From Microcella frigidaquae (GTDB lineage: Bacteria > Actinomycetota > Actinomycetes > Actinomycetales > Microbacteriaceae), in NCBI RefSeq assembly GCF_014200395.1, contig NZ_JACHBS010000001.1, positions 868,001 through 932,000 on the forward strand: a stretch of DNA of 64,000 nt, written 5' to 3'. Position numbers and translations under genes: made by a program. Below, piece by piece: positions 16,141-24,366 of the stretch. Numbering within the stretch: position 1 is the stretch's first letter; every line of letters starts with the position of its first letter. The notes under the pieces are model-generated. The model ran no database searches. It had not been told where the DNA came from and saw only the letters and a program-made list of their open reading frames with translations.

Positions 16141-18857
16141 GCGCGGACTCCTCTCGGGTCGCGGTCGAAAGCGGTGTGCAGTGCCGTGAGCAACGCCGAC
16201 GTGGTGAGCGGCTTGACGAGGAATCCGGAGCATCGCGCGCGCACCTCCTCGGGGATCGATCCGGCATCCTCGCGGCCGCTCATCAGCACGACCGGCTGGG
16301 ATGCTCCCGTCGCCATCAGCCATCGGACGAGGTCGACACCGTCGCCGTCGGCCATCGTGACATCGCTGAGCACCACATCGACCGGTGGAGCGGCCGCCAG
16401 TTGACGCTGCGCCTCGTCGCCGCTGGAGGCGACGACGACGCGATACCCGTGGTCGACGAGCAGCTGGCGCACGAGCCCACGGATCGCCGGTTCGTCATCG
16501 ACGACGAGCACTGTGCGGCCGTCGCCGCGCGCGGACTCGGCATCGACCGCGATCGGGGTGGAAGGCGCCGCCACCTCATCGACCGGCAGCGTGAGCGTGA
16601 ATCGCGAGCCCGTGCGACCGTCACTGTCGACGTCGATCGAGCCGCCGTGGGCGCGGATGATCGCCGCGACCATGGGCAGGCCGAGCCCGGTGCCCTTGCC
16701 GACGGGTTTGGTGGTGAAGAACGGCTCCCACAGGCGGGCCATGACGTCGGGGCTCATGCCGTGCCCGGTGTCGACGATATCGACGACCAGAGAGCGGCCG
16801 CTGGCGTCCTCCCGCGGTTCGAGGCGCGCATCCACCATGATCGTGCCGGGCGCCGTGATGGCATCGTTGGCGTTGCTGATCAGATTCGCGAGAACCTGCA
16901 GAAGCTGCGTGGCGTCACCGATGACGACGGTGCCCGCGGGCGGAGGCGTGACCGTGAGCGCGACGCCGTCGGCAAGGGTCTCGCCAACCATGCGCTCGAG
17001 CTCGGCAAGGAGCGCCACGACGTCGACGCGGTCGGTGCCGCTCTCGACCCCGCGCGCGAAGGTGAGCACCTGCCGCACCATCCCCGCCCCGCGCCGGGCG
17101 GCCGTCTCGATCATCTCGGCAGTGTCTGCCTCGGGGCTGCCCGCCAGCGTCTGCCGGAGCAGCTGCGCCGCCAGGGTGATGGGCGTCAGCACGTTGTTCA
17201 GGTCGTGCGCGATACCGCCGGCGAAGGTGCCGAGCGACTCGAGGCGCTCCGCCCGACGCAGGGCCTCCTCACGAGCGAGCTCCTCAGTGACGTCGACGCT
17301 CACCGACAGGATCGACTCCGGCGCACCGGACTCGTCGCGCATGAGCTGCCAACGCGAGGCGATGATGAGATCGCGGCCGTCGTGGGTTCGCACCGCGATG
17401 TGGCCGGACCAGTGACCATGGGCGAGGACGGCCTCGGTCGCCTGCGCGCGCCGTTCGCGATCGACGTTGAGCAGCTGGTCTGCAGTGGCGCCGATCACGG
17501 TGTCGGCATCCCAGCCGTAGAGAGCGATCGCGCCAGCATTGGCGTAGCGGATGCGGTGCTCGAGATCGCGCACGATGATGGCATCCCTCGAGATGTCGAG
17601 AAGTCCACCCAGGGTGGCCAGCTCCTCCTGCGCCTTCTCGTAGGCCTGCCGCGCCAGCTCGGTCTCCGTGATATCGCGCAGGTGCACGGCGAGGCCCTGG
17701 CCGGTCGGGTACGCCGTGACGTCGATCCAGATGCCGCGCTCGGCCCACCAGCCCCGCGCCTGCACGGTCGACGACTGTTCGACCGCATCGCGGAACGGTC
17801 GCTCGAACTCGCTCCCGACGATCTCGGGCATCACGGTCCACAGCGACTCGCCGATGATGGCGGCGCGGTCGCGGCCGACAAACTCGACCATCCGGTCGTT
17901 GACGAAGCTCACGTGCCATTGCTCATCGATGACCGCGAAGCCGTCGGTCATGGCGTTGACCGTGCTCGACAGCAGCTCCTCGACGGCGACGCGCTGCCGC
18001 TGCTCGACGACAACCGCAGTCACATCGTGCGCGGCACCGCTCATGACGCGGTTTCCGTCGGGCGAGCTGGAGGAGACGCGTCCGACGAGCCGCAGGTGAC
18101 GTTCGGTGCCCGTGGAGGCACCGCCGGGGAGCAATGGGCCCGCTGCAGGGGTGCGTCCTCTTTCCAGGACGAGCGCAACCGTGATGTCGAGGGTGCGCTG
18201 CTCCCGGGCGCACCGCTCCAGCGAGCGCGCCAGGCGGGCTGCGTCCGCCCTGTTGAGCATGGCCGTGAGTGAGACGAGATCATGCGGTGTGCGCCCGCGC
18301 AGTTCAGGAAGCTCCCCGGACCAGCCGAGTGCACCGGTCGCGAGGTCCAGTGTCCAGCCCACCACTCCGGCGACCCGGCTCGCGAGTTCCAACAGGGCAG
18401 TGTCGCGCTGGCGGTCGCGCTCGGCCTCGGATGCTTCGCTGAGGTTCTGCGTGATAACGAGGGCCCCGACGACGGTGCGATCGTCGTCGAAGAGCGGCAC
18501 GAAGGTGATCGCGAGGTCACACGGCTCGCCCGAGCGCTTGATGCCGTCGGCACGCGCCCGCACCCCGTCGCCCGCGAGCATGTCGTCGATCGCTGCCCGG
18601 ATTCGGCGACGTTGGGCAGGCACGACGACATCGACCATCGGTCGGCCGAGGAGCTCACTCCGGCTGTATCCGGTTCGACGGCTGAGCGCGAGGTTGCCGT
18701 CGACAATGACGCCCTCGGCATCGATGACCATGACGCCGTCGTCTTGGCTGTCGGCGAGGAAGCTATCGAGCCGGGCAGCGTGCAGTGCACGGAAGACGGG
18801 ATGCGAATCGCCGCCATCGGTCAGCGCGTGCCACTTCTCGTAGGCGAGCGGCATCAT
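16137..18857 (-). CDS. Hybrid sensor histidine kinase with four PAS-like domains and C-terminal receiver
   Basis: A 906-residue soluble kinase with PAS-like units near 30-145, 155-275, 285-400 and 410-530. The dimerisation/phospho-acceptor helix has His551 (GGIAHDLNN). The ATPase domain has N-box NLISNANDAI, G1 DTGHGM and G2 GKGTGLGLPMV. The C-terminal receiver has VVDDE and Asp832 (VLSDVTM). No transmembrane segment is visible, so the signal is probably cytosolic (redox, ligand or gas through PAS). ATG 18857 and 18854 are adjacent alternatives without a strong ribosome-binding sequence. It is the first gene of the operon kinase, regulator, cyclase, lipoprotein, EAL protein, and is divergent from the aminotransferase gene. 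Confidence 0.9.
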   Translation of the reverse strand: MMPLAYEKWHALTDGGDSHPVFRALHAARLDSFLADSQDDGVMVIDAEGVIVDGNLALSRRTGYSRSELLGRPMVDVVVPAQRRRIRAAIDDMLAGDGVRARADGIKRSGEPCDLAITFVPLFDDDRTVVGALVITQNLSEASEAERDRQRDTALLELASRVAGVVGWTLDLATGALGWSGELPELRGRTPHDLVSLTAMLNRADAARLARSLERCAREQRTLDITVALVLERGRTPAAGPLLPGGASTGTERHLRLVGRVSSSSPDGNRVMSGAAHDVTAVVVEQRQRVAVEELLSSTVNAMTDGFAVIDEQWHVSFVNDRMVEFVGRDRAAIIGESLWTVMPEIVGSEFERPFRDAVEQSSTVQARGWWAERGIWIDVTAYPTGQGLAVHLRDITETELARQAYEKAQEELATLGGLLDISRDAIIVRDLEHRIRYANAGAIALYGWDADTVIGATADQLLNVDRERRAQATEAVLAHGHWSGHIAVRTHDGRDLIIASRWQLMRDESGAPESILSVSVDVTEELAREEALRRAERLESLGTFAGGIAHDLNNVLTPITLAAQLLRQTLAGSPEADTAEMIETAARRGAGMVRQVLTFARGVESGTDRVDVVALLAELERMVGETLADGVALTVTPPPAGTVVIGDATQLLQVLANLISNANDAITAPGTIMVDARLEPREDASGRSLVVDIVDTGHGMSPDVMARLWEPFFTTKPVGKGTGLGLPMVAAIIRAHGGSIDVDSDGRTGSRFTLTLPVDEVAAPSTPIAVDAESARGDGRTVLVVDDEPAIRGLVRQLLVDHGYRVVVASSGDEAQRQLAAAPPVDVVLSDVTMADGDGVDLVRWLMATGASQPVVLMSGREDAGSIPEEVRARCSGFLVKPLTTSALLTALHTAFDRDPRGVRA

Positions 18858-19060
18858 GGCTGTGCTTCACGCTCGGGAGAGTGGTTGGTCACGGTGCGTC
18901 GACTCCGGGTTCGGGTAGGTGAGCTGTCCGTCGCGAGGTGCTCCGGTTCTCCAGTGTGCGCTTTGCGTCAATGTTCGCCAAATGGGGGACATGGAGGGAT
19001 GTACGCATTGCGACAACTGCCCGTGATGTTTCACCTTTCGGGGGCGAACGATCCCCCGGC

Positions 19061-19066
19061 TACGCT
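19061..19066 (+). promoter_or_regulatory. -10 element TACGCT, leaderless aminotransferase transcript
   Basis: TACGCT ends 6 nt before ATG 19073 and no ribosome-binding sequence precedes that ATG. This spacing puts the transcription start at or next to the start codon, the arrangement of leaderless actinobacterial genes. Confidence 0.55.
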
Positions 19067-19072
19067 GGCGCC

Positions 19073-20287
19073 ATGACAGTCGACGGGGCCGCTGCCGACC
19101 GGCCGTGGATGCGCGCCGCCCGCGCGGCGGGACTGCTCGACGACGACGACACCGCGCGGCCGACGATCTTCGCCGAGATGTCGGCGCTGGCCGCCGAGCA
19201 CGGCGCCATCAACCTCGGCCAGGGATTCCCCGACGATGGTGCGCCCGCCGCCGTGCTCGAGGCCGCGGTCGCGGCGATCGAGGCCGGCGTCAACCAGTAC
19301 CCTCCGGGGCGCGGCATCGCCGACCTGCGCCACGCGATCGCGGAGCACCAGCAGCGCTTCTACGGCCTGACCCTCGACCCCGAGCGCGAGGTGCTGGTCA
19401 CCGCTGGCGCGACCGAGGCGCTCGCGGCGAGCCTCCTCGCCCTCGCCGGCCCCGGCGACGACGTCGTCACGCTCGAACCGTTCTACGACGCCTACGCGGC
19501 CGTCACCGGGCTCGCCGGCGCTCGGCACGTCACGATCCCGCTGAGCGAGCCCGGATTCCAGCCCAGCGCCACCGCGATCGACGCGGCCATCACCGACCGC
19601 ACGCGCGTCATCGTGCTGAACTCGCCGCACAACCCGACCGGCTCGATACTCGCCGCCGAGCACGTCGAGCGCATCATCGCTCTCGCCGCCCGCCACGACG
19701 CGGTCATCGTCAGCGACGAGGTCTACGAGCACCTCGTCTACGACGGTGGCCGCCACGTGCCCGTCGCGACCTATCCGGGGGCCGCTGACCGTACCCTGAC
19801 GATCTCGAGCGCTGCCAAGACCTTCGCCGTCACCGGTTGGAAGATCGGCTGGGTCACGGGTCCGGCCGCGCTCATCGAGGCGGTCATCGGCGTCAAGCAG
19901 TGGCTCACCTACGTGAACGGTGCGCCGTTCCAGGGCGCGGTCGCGACCGGCCTCCGGATGCCCGACGACACCTTCGCCGCCCTGCAGGCCACCCTGCAGC
20001 ACCGGCGCGACCTGCTCGCCGCCGGGCTCGTCGACGCCGGCTTCACCATCAGCCCGACCGCGGGCTCGTACTTCATCGTCGCCGAGCCGCCAGCCGCTCT
20101 CGGGCTGGGCGACGCCGCGTCGAGCGCGCGGGCGCTCGCGGCCGACCCCGGGGTCGTGTCGATCCCGCTCAGCGCCTTCGGCCGCCCGGGCGGGCCGGTC
20201 AGCCCCACCGCACTGCGGTTCGCGTTCTGCAAGCCCGAAGCCTCGATCGCCGAGGCGGCGCGGCGGCTGCAGCAGCACCGCCGCTAG
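19073..20287 (+). CDS. Class I/II PLP-dependent aminotransferase
   Basis: A 404-residue fold-type I aminotransferase. Visible landmarks are the N-terminal INLGQGFPD, substrate-side NQYPPGRG, the nucleotide/PLP-binding NSPHNPTGS, DEVYEHLVYD, and the Schiff-base Lys in SSAAKTFAVTGWKIGW. The pattern fits the kynurenine/glutamine/methionine aminotransferase and DapC-like group. The opposite-strand neighbour is a nitrilase-superfamily amidase. Glutamine (or methionine) transaminases are known to pair with omega-amidase of that superfamily, so a transaminase/omega-amidase pair is plausible here. The exact substrate is not readable from sequence. Its TAG stop shares a CTAG with the stop of that amidase gene. 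Confidence 0.88.
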   Translation: MTVDGAAADRPWMRAARAAGLLDDDDTARPTIFAEMSALAAEHGAINLGQGFPDDGAPAAVLEAAVAAIEAGVNQYPPGRGIADLRHAIAEHQQRFYGLTLDPEREVLVTAGATEALAASLLALAGPGDDVVTLEPFYDAYAAVTGLAGARHVTIPLSEPGFQPSATAIDAAITDRTRVIVLNSPHNPTGSILAAEHVERIIALAARHDAVIVSDEVYEHLVYDGGRHVPVATYPGAADRTLTISSAAKTFAVTGWKIGWVTGPAALIEAVIGVKQWLTYVNGAPFQGAVATGLRMPDDTFAALQATLQHRRDLLAAGLVDAGFTISPTAGSYFIVAEPPAALGLGDAASSARALAADPGVVSIPLSAFGRPGGPVSPTALRFAFCKPEASIAEAARRLQQHRR

Positions 20288-21102
20288 GCAGGCGCGCCCG
20301 GTTCGACTCGGAACCGCCGCAGCCGCAGGGCCGGGTTGACCCCGCGGACCTCGTCGAGATGCTCGCGGCTCAGCACGGCCACGACGGCGTCGGTCTCGTC
20401 GTCGAGTGCCGCGAGCAGCTCGCCGCGAGCATCCACGATCATGCTCGCCCCGACGCCGACGGGCGGCGGGTGGTCGGCAGCGGCCAGATACACCGTGTTC
20501 TCGATCGCGCGCGCGGTGACGAGGGTGCGCCAGGCGTGCCGCTTGTGCGGACCCGCCACCCACTCGCTCGGCACCAGCACGAGCTCGACCCCGGCATCGA
20601 CCAGGCGGCGGGTCACCTCGGGGAACCGCAGGTCGTAGCAGGTCTGGATGCCCACGCGCAGACCCTGGGGCCCGAGCGCGAACAGCTGCGGCGGTTCGAT
20701 CGCTCCCGGCTCGGCCCACGCCGACTCGGTCGCGCCGAACGCGTCGTACAGGTGCAGCTTGCGCGAGACGGCGAGCAGCCCACCATCGGGCCCGACGGCC
20801 GCGATCGTGTTGCGGAACCGGTCGTCGCGGGTGCCGACCTCGATGAACCCCGCCACGATGATCGCGCCGACCTCGGCCGCGATGTCCCCCAGCCCGGCGA
20901 CGAAGCCGCCGTCGAGCGGCTCGGCCGCGGCGAGCCAGTCGGCGCCCATCGTCGGCGTGAAGTACGACGCGTACTCGGGGAACACGACGAGGTCGGCGCC
21001 CTGCTCGACGGCGCGGAGGGCGAGGGCGCGCATCCCGGCCAGGTTCGCGGTGCGATCGGCGCCCGGCGCGAACTGGGCGACGGCGACGGATGCGGAGCTC
21101 AC
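20284..21102 (-). CDS. Carbon-nitrogen hydrolase (nitrilase superfamily, Nit2/omega-amidase-like)
   Basis: A 272-residue hydrolase with the Glu-Lys-Cys triad of the superfamily: Glu43 (VVFPEYA), Lys115 (SRKLHLYD) and Cys155 (IQTCYDLRFPE). Length and motifs fit the Nit/omega-amidase branch, which deamidates alpha-ketoglutaramate-type products. The start is GTG 21102: the reading frame is open far upstream, but a -10 hexamer TACGCT ends 7 nt before this GTG, and the encoded start VSSASVAVAQF matches the family's first strand. It is convergent with the aminotransferase gene, with a 4-bp CTAG stop overlap. Confidence 0.87.
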   Translation of the reverse strand: MSSASVAVAQFAPGADRTANLAGMRALALRAVEQGADLVVFPEYASYFTPTMGADWLAAAEPLDGGFVAGLGDIAAEVGAIIVAGFIEVGTRDDRFRNTIAAVGPDGGLLAVSRKLHLYDAFGATESAWAEPGAIEPPQLFALGPQGLRVGIQTCYDLRFPEVTRRLVDAGVELVLVPSEWVAGPHKRHAWRTLVTARAIENTVYLAAADHPPPVGVGASMIVDARGELLAALDDETDAVVAVLSREHLDEVRGVNPALRLRRFRVEPGAPA

Positions 21103-21109
21103 GCCTCCC

Positions 21110-21115
21110 AGCGTA
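21110..21115 (-). promoter_or_regulatory. -10 element TACGCT, leaderless amidase transcript
   Basis: On the reverse strand TACGCT ends 7 nt before GTG 21102. The GGGAGG between them is too close (1 nt) to act as a normal ribosome-binding sequence, so a leaderless transcript is the better reading. Confidence 0.5.
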
Positions 21116-21132
21116 CGCCGCGGCCCCTCCGC

Positions 21133-21138
21133 CACACT
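21133..21138 (+). promoter_or_regulatory. -10-like element CACACT, leaderless DoxX-family gene
   Basis: CACACT ends 6 nt before ATG 21145, with no ribosome-binding sequence. It shows the same geometry as the other leaderless genes in this window. Confidence 0.4.
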
Positions 21139-21144
21139 GAGGGC

Positions 21145-21597
21145 ATGACCGCCGACACCTCCGCCGCTGGCGCGACCTGGCCGCAGCGCATCGCGCGCTG
21201 GCTGCTCGGCGCGGCCCTGCTGTTCGCCGGCACCAGCCACCTCACGGTCGCCCGGGCCGAGTTCCTGGCCCAGGTGCCGCCGTGGCTCCCGGTCGATCCC
21301 GATCTCGTGGTCGTGGCCTCGGGCGTGGTGGAGATCGCGCTCGGCCTGGCCCTGCTGATCGCGCGGGGGCGGGCCCGAGTCTGGGTCGGCTGGGCAGTGG
21401 CGCTGTTCTTCCTCGCGATCTTCCCCGGCAACATCGCCCAGTTCACCGAGGGCCGCGACGGGTTCGGGCTCGACACCGACCTGGCCCGGGGCATCCGCCT
21501 GCTGTTCCAGCCGGTGCTCGTCGCCTGGGCGCTGTGGTCGACGGGCGCGTGGCGGGCATGGCGCGAGTCGCGCACGCGCCGCGCGCGGCCGGAATGA
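21145..21597 (+). CDS. DoxX-like four-helix membrane protein
   Basis: A 150-residue membrane protein with four hydrophobic helices: about 14-32, 52-70, 76-96 and 120-140. The loop AGTSHLTVARAEFLAQVPPW is characteristic of the DoxX-like family. Family members sit in the inner membrane and are linked to redox or thiol stress, but their biochemical role is not settled. The start at ATG 21145 follows a leaderless-type -10. Ribokinase follows 21 bp downstream on the same strand, so they may be co-transcribed. Confidence 0.8.
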   Translation: MTADTSAAGATWPQRIARWLLGAALLFAGTSHLTVARAEFLAQVPPWLPVDPDLVVVASGVVEIALGLALLIARGRARVWVGWAVALFFLAIFPGNIAQFTEGRDGFGLDTDLARGIRLLFQPVLVAWALWSTGAWRAWRESRTRRARPE

Positions 21598-21618
21598 CCG
21601 CTCTGCCACGATAGGCAC

Positions 21619-22503
21619 ATGGTCGCCTCGCTCATCGTCCTCGGCTCTGCCAACACCGACTACACCGTGCTCGTCGACCGGCACCCGCTGCCCGGCGAGA
21701 CGCTGCTCGGCGACGAGCTCGTCGTGGCGACCGGGGGCAAGGGAGCCAATCAAGCACTGGCCGCGGCCCGCTCGGGCGCGATGCCGGTCTTCCTCGGCGC
21801 GGTCGGCGCCGACGGCAACGGTCGGCAGCTGCTCGACGCCCTCGGCTCGGGCGGCGTCGACGTCTCCAGCGTCGCAGTCGTCGACGATGCCCCCACCGGC
21901 ATCGCCCTCATCACCGTCTCGCGCGACGGCGAGAACACGATCGTCGTCGCCGCCGGGGCGAACGGCCGCGTCAACGCGCACGAGGTCGAGGCCGACATCC
22001 GCGCGGTCGGCGGCACGGGCACCGTGCTGCTCGCCCAGCTGGAGATCCCTCTCGCCGCCGTGCGCATCGGTGCCGAGACGATCGCCGAGCTCGGGGGCCG
22101 CACCGTGCTCAACCTCTCCCCCAGCCGCGCGGTGCCCGACGAGCTGCTGGCGCTGTGCGATCCGCTCGTCGTCAACGAGGCGGAGGCGCACGACCTCACC
22201 GGCCTGCCCGTCGGCTCGGTCGACGAGGCGCGCGCCGCCGCGACCGCGCTACGCGAGCGCTGCCGCAGCGTCGTCATCACCCTCGGCGGTGACGGCGCCG
22301 TCTGGGCCGATCAGACGGATGCGGGGCACCAGGCCGCGCCCCGCGTCACGGTGGTCGACACCACCGGGGCCGGCGACGCCTTCGCCGGCGCCCTCGCCGC
22401 GGCCCTCGCCGACGGCGAGAGCCTCTCAGCAGCGGTCGAGCGCGGCGTGGCCGCCGGGGCCGCCGCGGTGCAGTGGCTCGGCGCACAGCCGCCGCGCGAC
22501 TGA
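21619..22503 (+). CDS. rbsK: Ribokinase (PfkB-family sugar kinase)
   Basis: A 294-residue PfkB-family kinase. It phosphorylates ribose (or a close sugar) at O5 with ATP. The first PfkB signature reads GGKGANQALAAARSG (residues about 38-52). The second reads DTTGAGDAFAGALAAAL with catalytic Asp in GAGD near 253. The early GSANTDYTV and loop HPLPGETLLG fit ribokinase. No ribose transporter or RbsR is adjacent, so the physiological sugar is not certain. It follows the DoxX-like gene closely. Confidence 0.85.
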   Translation: MVASLIVLGSANTDYTVLVDRHPLPGETLLGDELVVATGGKGANQALAAARSGAMPVFLGAVGADGNGRQLLDALGSGGVDVSSVAVVDDAPTGIALITVSRDGENTIVVAAGANGRVNAHEVEADIRAVGGTGTVLLAQLEIPLAAVRIGAETIAELGGRTVLNLSPSRAVPDELLALCDPLVVNEAEAHDLTGLPVGSVDEARAAATALRERCRSVVITLGGDGAVWADQTDAGHQAAPRVTVVDTTGAGDAFAGALAAALADGESLSAAVERGVAAGAAAVQWLGAQPPRD

Positions 22504-22607
22504 CCCCGCCGCTCAGCGAAGGCCCTTCGGCCCTGCCGCCCGCGAGCGTGCGGGTGCTACCGTGACGCAACCCGTCGGGAGCATCCGGCGCACGAAGGAG
22601 TGACGGC

Positions 22608-23411
22608 ATGGCGAAGAAGGTCTACACCCCCGAGCAGCAGATCGACCGGCTGCGCATCTACAACATCGTCGCGGGCAGCCTGCACCTGCTGCAGGCCATC
22701 GGCTTCGCGGTGATCCTGACGATGCTCAGCACCCAGGTGCTGTTCGCGGTCACCGCCGACTACCTCGCCGGCCCTCCCGGGGTGCCGCTGCCGCCCGAGC
22801 GCGTCACGCTGTTCGAGGTGAACATCGGCGTCGGCGTCGTCGCCTTCCTCGCGCTGAGCGCCTTCTTCCACTTCCTGATCTCGAGCCCGTGGTTCTACCC
22901 GCGCTACAAGAACGGGCTGCTGGCCAACCGCAACTACTTCCGCTGGACGGAGTACGCGCTCAGCTCGTCGATCATGATCTGGCTGATCCTCGCCATCAAC
23001 GGCGTCACCGACGTCGGCGCGCTCATGGCCGTGTTCGCCGTCAACGCGGCGATGATCCTGTTCGGTGCGCTGCAGGAGAAGTACGAGCAGCCCGGCTCGG
23101 GCGGCCTGCTGCCGTTCATCTTCGGGTCGATGGTGGGCCTCGTGCCCTGGCTCGTGATCCTCGTCTACTTCCTGCGCATCGGCAGCGAGAGCGAGGTCGA
23201 GACCCCGGGCTTCGTCATCGGCATCGTCATCTCGCTCTTCGTGTTCTTCAACACCTTCGCCATCAACCAGTGGCTGCAGTACAAGCAGGTCGGCAAGTGG
23301 AAGAGCTACCTGCAGGGCGAGCGCAGCTACATCACGCTGAGCCTCGTGGCGAAGACGGCGCTGGCCTGGCAGGTGTTCTCGGGCGCGATCATCCCGGCGA
23401 TCGCCAGCTGA
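22608..23411 (+). CDS. Heliorhodopsin (retinal-binding seven-helix photoreceptor)
   Basis: A 267-residue protein with seven hydrophobic helices and heliorhodopsin landmarks. Lys249 in TYITLSLVAKTALAWQ-type helix 7 context is the retinal Schiff-base lysine, and Glu115 in RWTEYALSSS of helix 3 is the counterion. His26 (GSLHLLQ) and His88 (FHFL) match the conserved pair of the founding 48C12 protein (His23, His80, Glu107, Lys241 there). Helices 4-5 show NAAMILFGALQEKYEQ and PWLVILVYF. Heliorhodopsins are inverted relative to other rhodopsins and do not pump ions in the cases studied; their roles are debated. ATG 22608 has GAAGGAG 8-9 nt upstream, and a TACCGT -10 candidate lies at 22558. A lipoprotein gene follows 31 bp later. 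No retinal synthesis gene is in the window. Confidence 0.92.
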   Translation: MAKKVYTPEQQIDRLRIYNIVAGSLHLLQAIGFAVILTMLSTQVLFAVTADYLAGPPGVPLPPERVTLFEVNIGVGVVAFLALSAFFHFLISSPWFYPRYKNGLLANRNYFRWTEYALSSSIMIWLILAINGVTDVGALMAVFAVNAAMILFGALQEKYEQPGSGGLLPFIFGSMVGLVPWLVILVYFLRIGSESEVETPGFVIGIVISLFVFFNTFAINQWLQYKQVGKWKSYLQGERSYITLSLVAKTALAWQVFSGAIIPAIAS

Positions 23412-23442
23412 CGCGGCGGCCGGAGGAGAGGGGCATCCGACG

Positions 23443-23997
23443 ATGATCACGCATCACCCGCACCGACCGGTGATGCTCGCCCTCGCGAGCGGACTCATGA
23501 CCATCGGGCTGCTGGCCGGATGCTCGCCGGCGGCCCCCGCCCCGAGCGCGTCGCCCGTGGCCTCGCCGGAGCCGACGACGGCGAGCGCGACACCGAGCGC
23601 GAGCCCCACGCCCAGCGCGCCGGAAGTCGACCCGGCGGCGGTCGCGGCCGCCCGCGAGTCGCTCGCCGCCAGCATCTCCAGCGGCAACACGGCCGCGCTG
23701 GCCAGCTGGGCGACCGACCCGATCCGGGTCGTCATCGCCGCCTCCAGCTTCTCGGAGGACCTCTCGCCCGACGACGCGGCCCTGCAGGCGGACTACATCG
23801 TCGATCTGACGGCGACCTGGGACTTCGCGCTGCCCGAGGCGACGATCGACCAGTACCGGGCGGGCGACTACGCCGCCTACTTCCCCGCGGACGTCCTGGT
23901 GGGGCGCTCGAGCACGGGGGGCGTGGTCGCGTTCACCCTGACGGGCGACCACGCGAGCACGATGTTCATGTGCATCGACGAGATGCTGCTGCTGTAG
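23443..23997 (+). CDS. Lipoprotein in the heliorhodopsin operon, function unknown
   Basis: A 184-residue exported lipoprotein with lipobox LLAGC (Cys near 27), a Pro/Ser/Thr-rich linker (30-65) and a compact C-terminal domain containing TATWDFALPEATIDQYRAGD and a last segment with one Cys (MFMCIDEML). No family recognised. It starts 31 bp after the heliorhodopsin stop on the same strand, with no promoter visible between them, and an 18-bp hairpin follows 80 bp downstream. Co-transcription with the rhodopsin is therefore likely. A functional link, such as an extracytoplasmic partner, is inference. Confidence 0.75.
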   Translation: MITHHPHRPVMLALASGLMTIGLLAGCSPAAPAPSASPVASPEPTTASATPSASPTPSAPEVDPAAVAAARESLAASISSGNTAALASWATDPIRVVIAASSFSEDLSPDDAALQADYIVDLTATWDFALPEATIDQYRAGDYAAYFPADVLVGRSSTGGVVAFTLTGDHASTMFMCIDEMLLL

Positions 23998-24076
23998 CAG
24001 AACCGCTGTTCGCGCGGCCCTGCTGTCGTGCGCACTCTGTTTCGCGAGCGGTGCTGCCTCCGCATCCGACGGAGGT

Positions 24077-24119
24077 GGTCGATGCCCTGAGCCAACCCGA
24101 ATGGCTCGGGGCATCGACC
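24077..24119 (+). terminator. 18-bp hairpin after the heliorhodopsin-lipoprotein genes
   Basis: GGTCGATGCCCTGAGCCA at 24077-24094 pairs with 24102-24119 (one G:U position) across a 7-nt loop. It lies 80 bp after the lipoprotein stop and is the best candidate for the end of the heliorhodopsin transcript, although no T-run follows. The gap 23998-24351 otherwise holds the terminator at 24301-24332 and no supported gene. Confidence 0.55.
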
Positions 24120-24300
24120 GTGCCGGGCGGCGTGCTCTCACTGACCTGAAGGGGGGCGTTCGCACGCCGGGGCGGGTCCCCGAACCCGGCCCCTCCATGG
24201 TCGCTCTCGCTGGTCTTGCCAGCAACCGAGCGGAACCCCGGGGATTCGCTCTGCGAACATGACCGCCGGCGATGGCGCACGGGGAACGGCCGCGGAAACG

Positions 24301-24332
24301 GCGAAGGCCCGGTCTGACGACCGGGCCTTCGC
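24301..24332 (-). terminator. 14-bp perfect hairpin, probably the displaced terminator of the initiator tRNA
   Basis: GCGAAGGCCCGGTC (24301-24314) and its exact complement (24319-24332) flank a TGAC loop. Read on the reverse strand it is followed by CGTTTCC, a weak T-tract. If the insertion sequence and one target duplication are removed, this hairpin lies about 20 nt after the tRNA 3' end, as expected for a tRNA terminator. Confidence 0.65.
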
Positions 24333-24351
24333 TCACCGGATGACCGGCGAC

Positions 24352-24366
24352 TGGTTGCGGGGGCAG
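24352..24366. repeat. Left 15-bp target-site duplication of the insertion sequence
   Basis: TGGTTGCGGGGGCAG is identical to 25698-25712. The right copy is the 3' end of the initiator tRNA gene including its encoded CCA. Confidence 0.9.
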
